From contig CAVYZL010000002.1 of assembly GCA_963773055.1 (NCBI GenBank), positions 62,001 through 126,000 of the forward strand: a stretch of 64,000 nucleotides of DNA, written 5' to 3'. Within the stretch, counting starts at the first letter, position 1, and every line of letters starts with the position of its first letter. The notes beneath the pieces are model-generated. The model was not told the origin of the DNA. It ran no database searches and saw only the letters and a list, made by a program, of their open reading frames with translations. The translations under genes and the position numbers were made by a program. Positions 32,341-41,532 of this stretch are shown in pieces. Origin of the DNA: PALSA-612 sp963773055. Lineage in GTDB: Bacteria > Actinomycetota > Thermoleophilia > Gaiellales > Gaiellaceae.

Positions 32341-34266
32341 TTACTGCAGGTAGCGCGCGAACCAGTCGAGCAGGATCTCGAAGCGGGTGACGCGATGAAA
32401 TGGCGAGCCGGCGCGTGTCAGCTCATGGCTCTCGCCGGGAAAGCGGACGAACTCGACCTCGCGGCCGAGGAAGCGAAGGATCGTGAACAGGTGCTCCGCC
32501 TGCTCGACGTTGCAGCGGAGGTCGTTCTCCGAGTGCATGATCAAAAGCGGCGTCGTGATCTTGTCGGCGTACGTCGTCGGCGACTGGTCGAGGTACGGCT
32601 TCACGTCCTCGAACGGGAAGACGCCCATGTACGCCTTCATGAACCAGCCGAAGTCGGAGGAGCCGAACTCGGAGAGCATGTTGTTGACCGCCCGCTCCGA
32701 GCAGGCGGTCTTGAAGCGGTCCGTGTGGGAGACGATCCACGACGTCATGTAGCCGCCATACGAGCCCCCGAGCACGCCGAGGCGTTCCGGATCGACGAAG
32801 TCGAACTCCGAGAGAGCCGTGTCGACCACAGCCATCAGATCGTCGTAGTCGACCGAGCCCCAGCCGGGGCCGCCGTCCACCGGCCCGCGGATCGCCCGAC
32901 CCCACTCCTCGCTGTAGCCGGATGAGCCGCGCGGGTTCGAGTAGAGCACGACGTAGCCGGCGCGTGCGTACGCCTGCACTTCGTCGAAGTACTTGTTCCC
33001 GTACTGCGTGAACGGGCCGCCGTGGATGGTGAGGAGCGCCGGGTACTTCGCGCCCTCCTGAAAGCCATGCGGCCGGACGACCCACGCCTCTACCTCGGAG
33101 CCGTCTGCCGACACGGCGACGAACCGCTCCGAGGGAGCGGGCTCCGTGGCTGCGCAGAACTCCGCGCTCACCTCCGTCAGTCGGCGGTCGCCGGCGAACA
33201 GCTCGCTCGGCATCGTGGGCGTCGAGGCCGCGTGGACGAGTACGCCGCCCACGGCGTCGAAGGCGCTCACCCAGAGATCACCGCCGACGACGAGCTGGGC
33301 CGTGCCTCCGACGGCCGGCACGCGACGGATATGGACGTTTCCGTGGTCCTCGAGCGCGAAGAGCAGTGCGTCGCCGTCCCAGATCGGCTCGCGCACCGCG
33401 GGGAACGGGCTGCACTGGCGGTCGACGTCCTGCGTGAGCACGCGGCGCTCGCCCGTCGCGACATCGACGACCGCGATCTGGTTGTGACGTGGAAGGTCCC
33501 ACCCGCCCGGGCTCCAGACGCATGCGATCGCCGTCCCGTCTGGCGACCACGAAGGGAGGTCGTAGAGGCCATCGTCGTCGCTGATCCGCCGCACGTCACC
33601 GCCGGCAGCGGGGACGCTCCAGATCTGCTGCGCGAACTTCGTGTCCCAGTCGTCGTCGCGTCCCGACGCGAAGGCGATCGTCGAGGAGTCGGGAGACCAG
33701 GCCGGCGAGTCGTCCTCGAAGTCGCCGTCGGTCAGCTGGAGCGCGGGCGCGGAGCCGTCCGCCGGCACGACGAAGACATGGGTTCGCCGGTCGCCGGTCC
33801 AGCCGACCGAGTCGAGCTTGTAACGGTGCCGTGTGAACCGGCGGGGGAGGCGACGCTTGTCGTCCGTCTCCTCGTACGCCGGGTCGGGCACGCGCGACCC
33901 GAAGGCGATCCGCGTCCCGTCCGGAGACCACACGGGCTGCGCAGCGTCCTCCTTGAGGTCGGTGAGACACGTCGGCTCCCCACCCTCGAGGGGGAGCACG
34001 TACAGCTGCTTGTGATCGCCGTCGCGATTCGAGGTGAACGCGAGCCGGCTGCCGTCGGGAGACCAGCGCGGCGTCGAGTCGGACTTCTTGCCGGACGTCA
34101 GCTGCCGCGGCGGCGCCGATCCGTCCACCGCCGCGAGCCAGATCGCCGAGCGGTAGCTGTTCTCCTCCTTGTCGACCGTGGTGACGACGTAGGCCACCGT
34201 TGCGCCGTCCGGGGAAAGTCGCGGATCGGCCGCCCAGACGAGGTCATAGAGGTCTTCCGGGCGCAC
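32341..34266 (-). CDS. S9 family (acylaminoacyl/prolyl oligopeptidase) serine peptidase
   Basis: The product has 641 residues from GTG at 34266 (reads RPEDLYDLVWAADPRLSPDG). An N-terminal seven-bladed WD40-like propeller (about 1-370) has recurring SPDG units such as TPRWSPDGSRLAFTSNRDGD. A C-terminal alpha/beta-hydrolase domain carries the triad: Ser in LGVLGGSYGGYMTSWI, Asp in LIMHSENDLRCN and His in GESHELTR. It is a cytosolic oligopeptidase that removes acylated or N-terminal residues from short peptides. No signal peptide. Extended starts further upstream were rejected because they run through the terminator at 34284. Confidence 0.92.
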   Translation of the reverse strand: MRPEDLYDLVWAADPRLSPDGATVAYVVTTVDKEENSYRSAIWLAAVDGSAPPRQLTSGKKSDSTPRWSPDGSRLAFTSNRDGDHKQLYVLPLEGGEPTCLTDLKEDAAQPVWSPDGTRIAFGSRVPDPAYEETDDKRRLPRRFTRHRYKLDSVGWTGDRRTHVFVVPADGSAPALQLTDGDFEDDSPAWSPDSSTIAFASGRDDDWDTKFAQQIWSVPAAGGDVRRISDDDGLYDLPSWSPDGTAIACVWSPGGWDLPRHNQIAVVDVATGERRVLTQDVDRQCSPFPAVREPIWDGDALLFALEDHGNVHIRRVPAVGGTAQLVVGGDLWVSAFDAVGGVLVHAASTPTMPSELFAGDRRLTEVSAEFCAATEPAPSERFVAVSADGSEVEAWVVRPHGFQEGAKYPALLTIHGGPFTQYGNKYFDEVQAYARAGYVVLYSNPRGSSGYSEEWGRAIRGPVDGGPGWGSVDYDDLMAVVDTALSEFDFVDPERLGVLGGSYGGYMTSWIVSHTDRFKTACSERAVNNMLSEFGSSDFGWFMKAYMGVFPFEDVKPYLDQSPTTYADKITTPLLIMHSENDLRCNVEQAEHLFTILRFLGREVEFVRFPGESHELTRAGSPFHRVTRFEILLDWFARYLQ

Positions 34267-34283
34267 GGCGACGGAGCCTATAG

Positions 34284-34314
34284 AAAACGAGAGGCCGCGC
34301 AAGGCGGCCTCTCG
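34284..34314 (-). terminator. Rho-independent terminator after the SnoaL-like gene
   Basis: A perfect eleven-base stem (CGAGAGGCCGC with its complement) and a five-base loop are followed on the minus strand by TTTT. It lies 23 bases after the stop of the SnoaL-like gene and just before the S9 peptidase start, so it should separate the two transcripts. Confidence 0.85.
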
Positions 34315-34336
34315 TCGAGCGATCGGCGGCGGCCGT

Positions 34337-34756
34337 CTAGGCCATCGCCGGGATGGCGCCGAGCTGCTGCATGAGGCCGAGAGCGTCCCAGTTCGTGAAG
34401 TCCTCCGCGACCTTGCCGTCGACGATGCGGTTGATCGAGATGCCCGTCGTCGTCGCGACGGCGCCGGTCGGCGCGAGCCCGAGCAGGTCCCCGTCGTGCG
34501 TTCCTCGAGCCGTCCAGCGCGTGACGACATGATCGCCCTCGGCGACCTGCTGGTCGACCGTCAGCTGGAGATCGGAGAACGCCGCGCGATAGCCCGCGAC
34601 CTGCATCTTGAAGCCCTCAGGGCCGCGCAGCGGCTCGGGGAGCGCCGGGTCGTGGCCGACGAAGTCCGCTGCGATCAGCTCGTCGGCGGCGTCGAGATCG
34701 CCGCTGTTGAAGATCGCGAGCACCTGGCGTGAAATCTCTTTGGCGTCCTCTGGCAT
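34337..34756 (-). CDS. SnoaL-like polyketide cyclase family protein
   Basis: The product has 139 residues with a complete SnoaL/NTF2-like fold: KEISRQVLAIFNSGDLDAAD, LIAADFVGHDPALPEPLRGP, VVTRWTARGTHDGDLLGLAP and GISINRIVDGKVAEDFTNWD. Members catalyse aldol cyclisations or bind small ligands; most stand-alone copies have no known substrate. A good ribosome binding site (AAGGGGG) precedes the ATG, and a strong terminator follows. Confidence 0.88.
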   Translation of the reverse strand: MPEDAKEISRQVLAIFNSGDLDAADELIAADFVGHDPALPEPLRGPEGFKMQVAGYRAAFSDLQLTVDQQVAEGDHVVTRWTARGTHDGDLLGLAPTGAVATTTGISINRIVDGKVAEDFTNWDALGLMQQLGAIPAMA

Positions 34757-34818
34757 CGCTGCCCCCTTCTGTCGATTGCCAACACTCTACGACTGCCCCG
34801 GCGCGGGCGCAGGAGAGC

Positions 34819-35205
34819 TCAGCCGACGATCGTCAGCGTGTAGTCGGCGACCGCGTCGCCGTTGAAGCCGAACACGAGCACGCGCTGCCACTGGCCGAGG
34901 CAGAGCCGGCCGTCCGCGAACGGGATCTGCTCGGCGCGCGAGCCGAGGAGCGCGACGATCAACCGCTCGCGCTCTGCGGTGTCTGAGGGAACGAGCCGTT
35001 CGAGCATCGCCTCGAAGTCGTGGAAGAACCCCGATTCGCGCTCCGTGACGCGGACGACGGCGGAGGGGGAGTCGGCGGCGACGTACGCGAGGCCGGCCTC
35101 GTGCTCGCTCGCCTCGACGGCGCGGGAGACGTCGTTCGTGATGTCGAAGACGGACAGCGTCGGCAGAGCGGCCGCAACGCTCGCCGGGAGCTCCACCGAG
35201 GTCAC
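34819..35205 (-). CDS. YjbQ family protein (UPF0047)
   Basis: The product has 128 residues. Family blocks are LSVFDITNDVSRAVEASEHE, GLAYVAADSPSAVVRVTERE, GFFHDFEAMLERLVP and LCLGQWQRVLVFGF. YjbQ proteins are small trimeric proteins reported to have weak thiamine-phosphate synthase activity; the real role is unsettled. The ATG overlaps the IspH stop by four bases, so it is the last gene of the hopanoid/isoprenoid operon. Confidence 0.82.
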   Translation of the reverse strand: MTSVELPASVAAALPTLSVFDITNDVSRAVEASEHEAGLAYVAADSPSAVVRVTERESGFFHDFEAMLERLVPSDTAERERLIVALLGSRAEQIPFADGRLCLGQWQRVLVFGFNGDAVADYTLTIVG

Positions 35206-36134
35206 GACGCCACTACTTCCCTCGGGAGGCGAAAGCTCACGTCCTCGCGCGCCACCGTCACTTCTTCGACCGTCGCGTGACCCCTGCCCGCGAGCTCGGC
35301 GAGCACGGCCTGGACGAGCTCCTCGGGCGTCGAGGCGCCGGCCGTCAGGCCGATCACCGTGTGCCCGTCGACGACGGTGTCGTCGAGCCGCGTCTCTCCG
35401 TCTACGAGCATCGCTTCCGCGCCCGCCACCTGTGCCACCTCGACGAGCCGGTTGGCGTTGGAGCTCGTCGGCGAGCCGATCACGAGAATCAAGGTTGCCC
35501 CTCGAGCGACGATCTCCTTCACCGCGTCCTGGCGGTTCTGGGTCGCGTAGCAGATGTCGTCGGCACCCGGCCGCTTGAGGCCGCCGAACCTGCCTTCGAG
35601 CACGGCTACGGTCGACGCGACGTCGTCGAGCGAGAGCGTCGTCTGGCTGATCACGGCCAGCGGCTTTCCCTCGGTGTCGAGCTCCTCTGCGTCCTCGGGC
35701 GACTCGACGACGACGATCTGGTCGGGCCGCTCGCCCTTCGTCCCGATCACCTCGACGTGGTCGGCATGGCCGACGAGCGCGACGAGGTGCCCGGAGTCGG
35801 CATAGCGGCGCGCCTCCGCGTGCACCTTCGAGACGAGTGGACAGACGGCATCGACGACGCGCAGCCCGCGACGGACGCAGTTCTGGAGCACCGCCGGCGC
35901 GACACCGTGTGCCGAGAGCACGCAGATCTCGCCAGCCGGAATCTCGTCCTCCGAGTCGACGAACACGGCGCCGATGCCCTCGAGCCGTCGCACGACGTTG
36001 TCGTTGTGGACGATCTCGTGTCGGACGTAGATCGGCGGGCCGTGCGACTCGAGCAGCCGCTCGACGATCTCGATCGCCCGATCGACGCCGGCGCAGAACG
36101 ACCGCGGCGCCGCGAGCAGGACCTTCTTCGTCAT
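35202..36134 (-). CDS. ispH: 4-hydroxy-3-methylbut-2-enyl diphosphate reductase IspH
   Basis: This is the last enzyme of the MEP pathway, giving IPP and DMAPP, 310 residues. The three Fe-S cluster cysteines are in APRSFCAGVDRAIEIVE, VDAVCPLVSKVHAEA and DDICYATQNRQDAVKE; the active-site Glu/His regions YVRHEIVHNDNVV and LVGHADHVEVIGTKGE are complete. It lies at the downstream end of the hopanoid operon and overlaps hpnG by four bases, so precursor supply is expressed together with squalene and hopene synthesis. Confidence 0.95.
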   Translation of the reverse strand: MTKKVLLAAPRSFCAGVDRAIEIVERLLESHGPPIYVRHEIVHNDNVVRRLEGIGAVFVDSEDEIPAGEICVLSAHGVAPAVLQNCVRRGLRVVDAVCPLVSKVHAEARRYADSGHLVALVGHADHVEVIGTKGERPDQIVVVESPEDAEELDTEGKPLAVISQTTLSLDDVASTVAVLEGRFGGLKRPGADDICYATQNRQDAVKEIVARGATLILVIGSPTSSNANRLVEVAQVAGAEAMLVDGETRLDDTVVDGHTVIGLTAGASTPEELVQAVLAELAGRGHATVEEVTVAREDVSFRLPREVVAS

Positions 36135-36688
36135 ACGCTCACCTCGCCGAGCTTTCGGAGCGCGAGCCGGACGCGGGAGAGCGACCTGAACGTGTCGCCC
36201 GGCCGCAGCGCCGAGCGGGCGATGCCGCTCCAGGCGAGCCGCCCTTCGGCGTCGATCATGCTCGCAAGCGGCCCGAGCGTCGCCGAAGGCGTGTCGGAGA
36301 TCGCGCGGACGCAGCCCTCGAGCCGGCCGGTGCGCGCGAGCGTTCCGGATTCCATGTCGACGGCGTCCGCGCCCGTCTCCTCGTGCAGGCGGCGCCGCTC
36401 GGCGGGATCGTCGAGCAACACGTCCCCGGCGAGGATCGTGCCCTGCCGCGCGCCGGCGATCCCGAGCGGTGCGCCTTCCCAGAGCGTCTCGCCCTGCGCC
36501 CCGACGACCCGGGTCGCGTCCAGCAGCTCGCCGCAGTCGATCCCGTCGCGCAGCGCTCCCGCGAGGCCGAACGAGACGAGAGGACCGTCAGGCAGCGTCT
36601 TCCGCGCGCCGACGCCGACGACCGACGCTCGCAACCCGGCCTTGCGCGCTGCGCGCGCCTCGGTCCGGGTCGCGCAGACCCATGTCAT
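36131..36688 (-). CDS. hpnG: HpnG-like phosphorylase/nucleosidase (hopanoid side chain)
   Basis: The product has 185 residues. The fold is that of nucleoside phosphorylases (VSFGLAGALRDGIDCGELLD, GTILAGDVLLDDPAERRRLH, GADAVDMESGTLARTGRLEG). HpnG removes adenine from adenosylhopane to give ribosylhopane. The assignment rests on the family and on its place directly after hpnH with an ATGA overlap. It is shorter than typical HpnG, so the N-terminal part is compact. Confidence 0.85.
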   Translation of the reverse strand: MTWVCATRTEARAARKAGLRASVVGVGARKTLPDGPLVSFGLAGALRDGIDCGELLDATRVVGAQGETLWEGAPLGIAGARQGTILAGDVLLDDPAERRRLHEETGADAVDMESGTLARTGRLEGCVRAISDTPSATLGPLASMIDAEGRLAWSGIARSALRPGDTFRSLSRVRLALRKLGEVSV

Positions 36689-37689
36689 CCGGTCAGCGTC
36701 CACGCCATGCTCCGCACCGTCTCCTTCATGCTGCCCGTCGCGACGTAGGCGGCCGACGGCTCGAAGCCGGAGTGGATGGCACAGTGCTCGCAGCGCGCAT
36801 CGTTGCCTGGGCCGTACATCTCCCACTCGATGCCCTCGAGCAGCGCCTCGTACGTGGGGAAGATCCCGTCCGTGAGCAGGTAGCACGGGCCCTTCCAGCC
36901 GTACGGGTTGCGTGTGATCGAGCCCCACGGCGCACAGGGCAGCGAGCGATCGCCGGTGAGGAAGTCCTGGTAGATCGGGCTCGCGAGCCAGCGGTAGCCG
37001 TGCTCGCGGGACGCGGCGCGGATCGCGCGGAACTTGAGCTCGTGCTCGGCGCGCGTCATCGTCAGCGCCGGGTCGATCTGCGAGTACTGATAGCCGGGCG
37101 CGATCAGCATGCCGTCGATGCCCACGTCGTTCGTGAGGTAGCCCATCATCTCGATCACGTCCTCGACGGACGTCTCCTTGAAGATGGTCGTGTTCGTCGT
37201 CACGCGGAAGCCGGCCTCGCGGCCCTTCTTGATCGCGTCGACGGCGACGTCCCACAGGCCCGGGTAGTCGCAGATGTAGTCGTGGATCTCGCGCATGCCG
37301 TCGAGGTGGACGACGAACGTCAGCCGGTGGTCGGGCTTGAAGACGCCGAGGAACTCCTCGAGGCGAAGGGCATTCGTGCAGAGGTCGATCGTCTTGCCGA
37401 GCTCGAGGAAGCCCGCAACGAGGTCCTCGATGCCCTTGAAGACGAGCGGCTCGCCGCCGCAGATCGACACGACCGGCGCGGGACACTGGACACCGGAGTC
37501 GATGCACTCGTCGACGGAGAGCTTCGCCTTGTTCGACTCGTATTCGCGGATCTTCCCGCAGCCGATGCAGGCGATGTTGCATGCGAGCGTCGGCTCGAGC
37601 ATGAGCACGAGCGGATAGCGCTCGCCCTTGCGCCTCTGCTGGGCGACGTAGCGGCCGATCTGGACTGTAGAGCGGAGGGGGAACTTCAT
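36685..37689 (-). CDS. hpnH: Adenosylhopane synthase HpnH, radical SAM
   Basis: The product has 334 residues. The radical-SAM cluster motif is MLEPTLACNIACIGCGKIRE (CxxxCxxC). Other family blocks are VSICGGEPLVFKGIEDL, TFVVHLDGMREIHDYICD and FPTYEALLEGIEWEMYG. It joins the 5'-deoxyadenosyl group to diploptene, starting the extended hopanoid side chain. C-terminal cysteines (ARCEHCAIHSG) are typical of HpnH. The stop overlaps hpnG by four bases and the gene starts four bases after shc ends. Confidence 0.95.
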   Translation of the reverse strand: MKFPLRSTVQIGRYVAQQRRKGERYPLVLMLEPTLACNIACIGCGKIREYESNKAKLSVDECIDSGVQCPAPVVSICGGEPLVFKGIEDLVAGFLELGKTIDLCTNALRLEEFLGVFKPDHRLTFVVHLDGMREIHDYICDYPGLWDVAVDAIKKGREAGFRVTTNTTIFKETSVEDVIEMMGYLTNDVGIDGMLIAPGYQYSQIDPALTMTRAEHELKFRAIRAASREHGYRWLASPIYQDFLTGDRSLPCAPWGSITRNPYGWKGPCYLLTDGIFPTYEALLEGIEWEMYGPGNDARCEHCAIHSGFEPSAAYVATGSMKETVRSMAWTLTG

Positions 37690-37693
37690 GCGG

Positions 37694-39478
37694 TTACCTC
37701 TGGAGAGCTTGCCTGAAGCGGCCGAGGGCGATGAGCGGGAAGTGGAGTCGGTAGAGGTGGTAGCGGATCATGAAGTCGGTCGGAAACCCTGTGCCCGTGA
37801 AATGCTGCTCGTCCCAGTCGCCGTTGTCGAGCTGCGTGACACAGAGGAAGTCGGCTGCGCGCCGCGCAGCTGCCCCCTGGGCCCTGCCTGCAGCGACGTA
37901 GGCTACTAGCGCCCACGCGGTTTGTGAAGCTGTGGTGACGCCGCGGCCGCGTGCCGAATCGTCGTCGTACGAGGCGATGTCCTCGCCGAAGCCACCGTCG
38001 TCTGCCTGGACGGAGTCGAGCCACGCCACTGCCCGTTCGATGGCCGGGTGGTGATCGGGGATCCCACACGCCTCGAGCGCCGGCAGCACCGCCGCCGTGC
38101 CGTACAGGTGGTTGACGCCCCATCGTCCCCACCACGATCCGTCGCGCTGCTGGGCGCCGAGCAGGTAGTGGAGCCCGCGGCGAACCACGGTCGCATACGC
38201 GGGATCCGTCCCGAGCGCCTCGAGCGCGTGAGCGCTCACGTCCTCGGACGGAGGGTCGATGATCGCTCCGAAGTCGAAGAACGGGATCTTGTAGAGCCAG
38301 GTTGCGGTGTTGTCGACGTCGAACGCGCCCCAGCCGCCATCCGAAGACTGCATGCCAGCCATCCAGTCGAGGCCGCGGCCCACCGCCTCCTCCCCAAGCT
38401 CCAGCTCCCGGAGGGCGAGGCACACGACGGCGGCGTCGTCGACGTCGGGGTAAAGGTCGTTGTCGAACTCGAACGACCATCCGCCCGGTGCGAGGTCGGG
38501 CCGGCGGATGGACCAGTCGCCCTTCACCGTCACCTCCTCCGCCAGCAGCCACTCGCCCGCCCGGACGAGCTGTGGGTGATCGGCGGGGACGCCGCAGGCG
38601 CGAAGGCCGAGGATCGCAAGGGCCGTATCCCAGATCGGCGACTGGCACGCCTCGGGCCGCAGACGATCGCCGTCCTCGACGAGGAAGCCGCTCCAGCCGT
38701 CGATCGCCTTGCGGAGACATGGATCGTCGAAGCCCCGCCCGAGCGCCGCGAGCATGACGATCGACCAGACCCACGGCGGCTGGATCCCGCCCCAGCTGCC
38801 GTCGGCCTCCTGCCGGTCGCGAACCCATTGCTCTGCAGCGGCCATCGCCTTCCGCCGGACCGCCGTCGGAGGGCGCGATGGGGCGCTCAGGCCATGTCGC
38901 GCGCCGATCTCCGTCAGGTCGACCCCTGAGCTCCTCGTCGGCCGTAGCACGTGGACGACGGAGAGCGGCACGAGGGTCTGGCGCGCCCAGCACGCGAAGC
39001 TGTAGACGGAGAGCGGCGCCGACGGAGGCGCGAGCACGATCTCGACGGGAACCGTGGGGATGTCCTGCCACGGCCACGCGTCGAGCAACGCGAGAAAGCA
39101 CTTCGTGAAGACACGCGCCTTCGCCACGCCGCCCTCGCGCGCGATGTACGCGCGGGTCGCGTCGCCGGCGTCGACGCCGACCATCTTCAGCGCGACGTAC
39201 GCCTCGATCGTCGTCGACAGCACCGGCGGTCCCTCCCACCAGTTCGACCACGTGCCGTCGTCATGGCGCCGGGCGAGGATGTCGTTTGCGAGGCGCCGGT
39301 CGGTGTCCGGGTCGCGGAGCCCGAGGAAGTGGAGCCAGAACAGATGCTCGGCGACCATCGTCGCGTTCGACTCGAGCTCGCCGACCCACCAGCCGCCCGC
39401 GTCCTGGAGCTCGAGCAGCCGGGCGACGCCCGCTTCGATCGCGCGATCGACGGCGGTCAGCTCGACGGTGACGCTCAT
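37694..39478 (-). CDS. shc: Squalene-hopene cyclase
   Basis: The product has 594 residues. The catalytic DxDD motif is in NDLYPDVDDAAVV near residue 345. QW repeats occur throughout, for example DAGGWWVGELESN, ADGSWGGIQPPWVWSIVM, SSDGGWGAFDVDNTATWLY and RDGSWWGRWGVNHLYGTAAV. It converts squalene to hopene/diplopterol on the membrane surface. Start ATG at 39478 has GAGGAGG upstream; a longer frame through hpnE was rejected. The start overlaps the hpnE stop by four bases. Confidence 0.95.
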   Translation of the reverse strand: MSVTVELTAVDRAIEAGVARLLELQDAGGWWVGELESNATMVAEHLFWLHFLGLRDPDTDRRLANDILARRHDDGTWSNWWEGPPVLSTTIEAYVALKMVGVDAGDATRAYIAREGGVAKARVFTKCFLALLDAWPWQDIPTVPVEIVLAPPSAPLSVYSFACWARQTLVPLSVVHVLRPTRSSGVDLTEIGARHGLSAPSRPPTAVRRKAMAAAEQWVRDRQEADGSWGGIQPPWVWSIVMLAALGRGFDDPCLRKAIDGWSGFLVEDGDRLRPEACQSPIWDTALAILGLRACGVPADHPQLVRAGEWLLAEEVTVKGDWSIRRPDLAPGGWSFEFDNDLYPDVDDAAVVCLALRELELGEEAVGRGLDWMAGMQSSDGGWGAFDVDNTATWLYKIPFFDFGAIIDPPSEDVSAHALEALGTDPAYATVVRRGLHYLLGAQQRDGSWWGRWGVNHLYGTAAVLPALEACGIPDHHPAIERAVAWLDSVQADDGGFGEDIASYDDDSARGRGVTTASQTAWALVAYVAAGRAQGAAARRAADFLCVTQLDNGDWDEQHFTGTGFPTDFMIRYHLYRLHFPLIALGRFRQALQR

Positions 39479-40704
39479 GCCGCCTCCTCGTGCCGCGAGC
39501 GCAGGACGAGCGCGGCGGCCGCTCGCCCGCTGCGGACGGCGCCCTCCATCGTCGCCGGCCAGCCGGTGTCCGTCCACGCGCCTGCGCGGACCACGTTCTC
39601 GCGCTCCGTGGCTGCCGGCGGCCGCTCGACGCCCGGGCGGAGCGCGATCGTCGCGTGAGGCTCGCGGCTGAGACGAGACCAGGTGAGCTCCGCCGGCCCG
39701 AGTCTGTCGACGAGCTGCCCGGCGATTCGTTCGACGAGCTCGCGCCCGCGGATCTCTTCGAGCTCCGGCACCCCACTCGATACGACCGTCAGGTACTGGG
39801 CTCCTCCCTCCGGCTCGTTTCCGGTCAGGCGGCCCCGGTCGAACACCCAGTGCGCGTCGCTCCCGAGCAGCGCCGCCAGCGGATGAGCGAGCAGCGGGCG
39901 GTCGAAGAGGAGATGGATGCTGACGATCGGCGACGGCTCGAGCCTCGGGTCGGGCTCATCGAGCAGGCGCGCTGTCTCCTCAGGCGGTGTAGCGACGATG
40001 ATCGCGTCGGCATCCAGGTCGTCGAGGGAGTCGACGCGCGCATTGGTCTCGACGATCGCGCCCGCGGCGACGAGCGTCCGCCCGGCCGCCTCGCCGTGCA
40101 TCGCTCCCAGTGGCCGGGTGGGCAGGATCACATCGCTCGCGTCTCCTCCGGCGAGGAGAGCAGTGCGGACCGTGAACACGCCCCACTCGGCGCTGACCTC
40201 GTCCGCCGGCAGGTTGAGCGCCGGTCGCACGAAGACATCCCAGAAGCGGTCGATCGACGCCTCCGGGCTGCCGAGCGAGCGGAGGAGCTCGCCGAACGTG
40301 CGGTCCGCCGGCCCCTTCTGAGGTAGGTGGCGAACGGCGTTCGCGACGTGCATCCGATCGCGGAACGAGAGATGCCGGTAGCGGAGGAACGACGCGGCCG
40401 AGTGGCCGATCGTCGCGACGCGGCCATTCTCGGCGATCACGGGCAGCTCGAGCGCAAGTCGGCGGTAGGCCGTCCCCTCGCCGATCCGGTCGAGAAAGCG
40501 CAGGTACTCGGTGAAGCAGCCGAGCGCGATGTGCTGGCCGTTGTCGGGCGGCGGCTGGGGATCGCCAGCGCGCGCGGGGAGGGTCTGGACAGCGCCGCCG
40601 AGCGTCGGCCGGGCCTCGTAGAGGGTGACGTCGCAGCCTGAGTCCACGAGCTCGAGCGCAGCCGCAAGCCCAGCCAGGCCGCCGCCGACTACCGCAGCTC
40701 TCAT
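39475..40704 (-). CDS. hpnE: HpnE, squalene-associated FAD-dependent desaturase
   Basis: The product has 409 residues. The FAD-binding start RAAVVGGGLAGLAAALELVD is complete, and the amine-oxidase-type C-terminus reads VVRAGAWTDTGWPATMEGAV. HpnE reduces hydroxysqualene, made by HpnC from presqualene diphosphate, to squalene. Family blocks GQHIALGCFTEYLRFLDRIG and DRFWDVFVRPALNLPADEVS support HpnE over phytoene desaturase. It overlaps hpnD and shc by four bases on either side. Confidence 0.93.
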   Translation of the reverse strand: MRAAVVGGGLAGLAAALELVDSGCDVTLYEARPTLGGAVQTLPARAGDPQPPPDNGQHIALGCFTEYLRFLDRIGEGTAYRRLALELPVIAENGRVATIGHSAASFLRYRHLSFRDRMHVANAVRHLPQKGPADRTFGELLRSLGSPEASIDRFWDVFVRPALNLPADEVSAEWGVFTVRTALLAGGDASDVILPTRPLGAMHGEAAGRTLVAAGAIVETNARVDSLDDLDADAIIVATPPEETARLLDEPDPRLEPSPIVSIHLLFDRPLLAHPLAALLGSDAHWVFDRGRLTGNEPEGGAQYLTVVSSGVPELEEIRGRELVERIAGQLVDRLGPAELTWSRLSREPHATIALRPGVERPPAATERENVVRAGAWTDTGWPATMEGAVRSGRAAAALVLRSRHEEAA

Positions 40705-41532
40705 CGCAGGAGCCCCGATCCCGCGATCCGCAGCTTCGTCATCGCCGACAGATGCGGCGGACCGGCGAAGACGTCGTAGCCCTGCTTCTCGATCCGGTCG
40801 AGCGTCACGGCATACAGGTTGGCAAACGCCGCCACGCAAGCAGCGCTTCGGCGGTCGAGGAGCGGCAGCAGCGTCCTCCCGTCCGCGAGGTATGAGCGCG
40901 CCCGCGCAGCCTGAGCCGCCATCAGGCTGCGCCAGCCGACTGTCACCCGACCGTGCGCGATGTCCTCCTCCGACACGCCGTGGTCGGCCAGCTCGTCCTG
41001 CGGCAGGTAGACGCGCCCGAGCTCCCAGTCCTCCCTCACGTCGCGAATGATGTTGATCAGCTGGAGCGCGATGCCGAGCGTCTCGGCGCGCTCGGTCTCG
41101 TGTGGGGCGCCGTAGACGCCGACACACGCGACGCCGACCGCCCCGGCGACGCGCCGGCAGTAGCCCTGAAGCTCGTCGAACGTCGCGTAGCGGCGCTGAA
41201 CCGTGTCCTGGAGCCCGCCCTCGATGAGGTCCTCGAGAGCTTCCCGTGGGATCGGATATCGTCCGGCATGCGTCGGCGAGCGCGACCAGCATCGGATCGT
41301 CGCCCGGGTCAGCGGTGAGCCGCGCCTGTAGCTCCTCGAGCCGCCGCCGCTTTTCCTCGTCGGCGAGCTCGTCTTCGTCTGCGATGTCGTCGACCTCGCG
41401 CGCAAAGGCGTAGATCGCGGCGATTGCACGCCGCTTCGGCTTCGGCAGCAGCATGATCCCGTAGGCGAAGTTGCGCGCCCGGGCACGTGTCAGGCGCTCG
41501 ACCTCTGCGTACGCCTGCTCGACGGACGTCAT
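40701..41532 (-). pseudogene. hpnD: HpnD, presqualene diphosphate synthase, one frameshift
   Basis: A phytoene/squalene-synthase family protein of about 277 residues that condenses two farnesyl diphosphates to presqualene diphosphate. The first frame reads MTSVEQAYAEVERLTRARAR, the Asp-rich motif REVDDIADEDELADEEKRRR and ends near VALADACR. A single extra base near 41263 then shifts the frame, which continues IPREALEDLIEGGLQDTVQR, LQLINIIRDVREDWELGRVY (second Asp motif) to the stop. The gene is otherwise intact and sits in its usual order between hpnC and hpnE, so it is probably functional with one sequence error. Confidence 0.9.

Noticed and set aside
33022..34374. Plus-strand frame opposite the S9 peptidase
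   Set aside because: The peptidase has a full catalytic triad and propeller; the opposite frame has no domain and no start signals.
35277..37716. Plus-strand frames opposite ispH, hpnG and hpnH
   Set aside because: They lie antisense to three genes with intact catalytic motifs.
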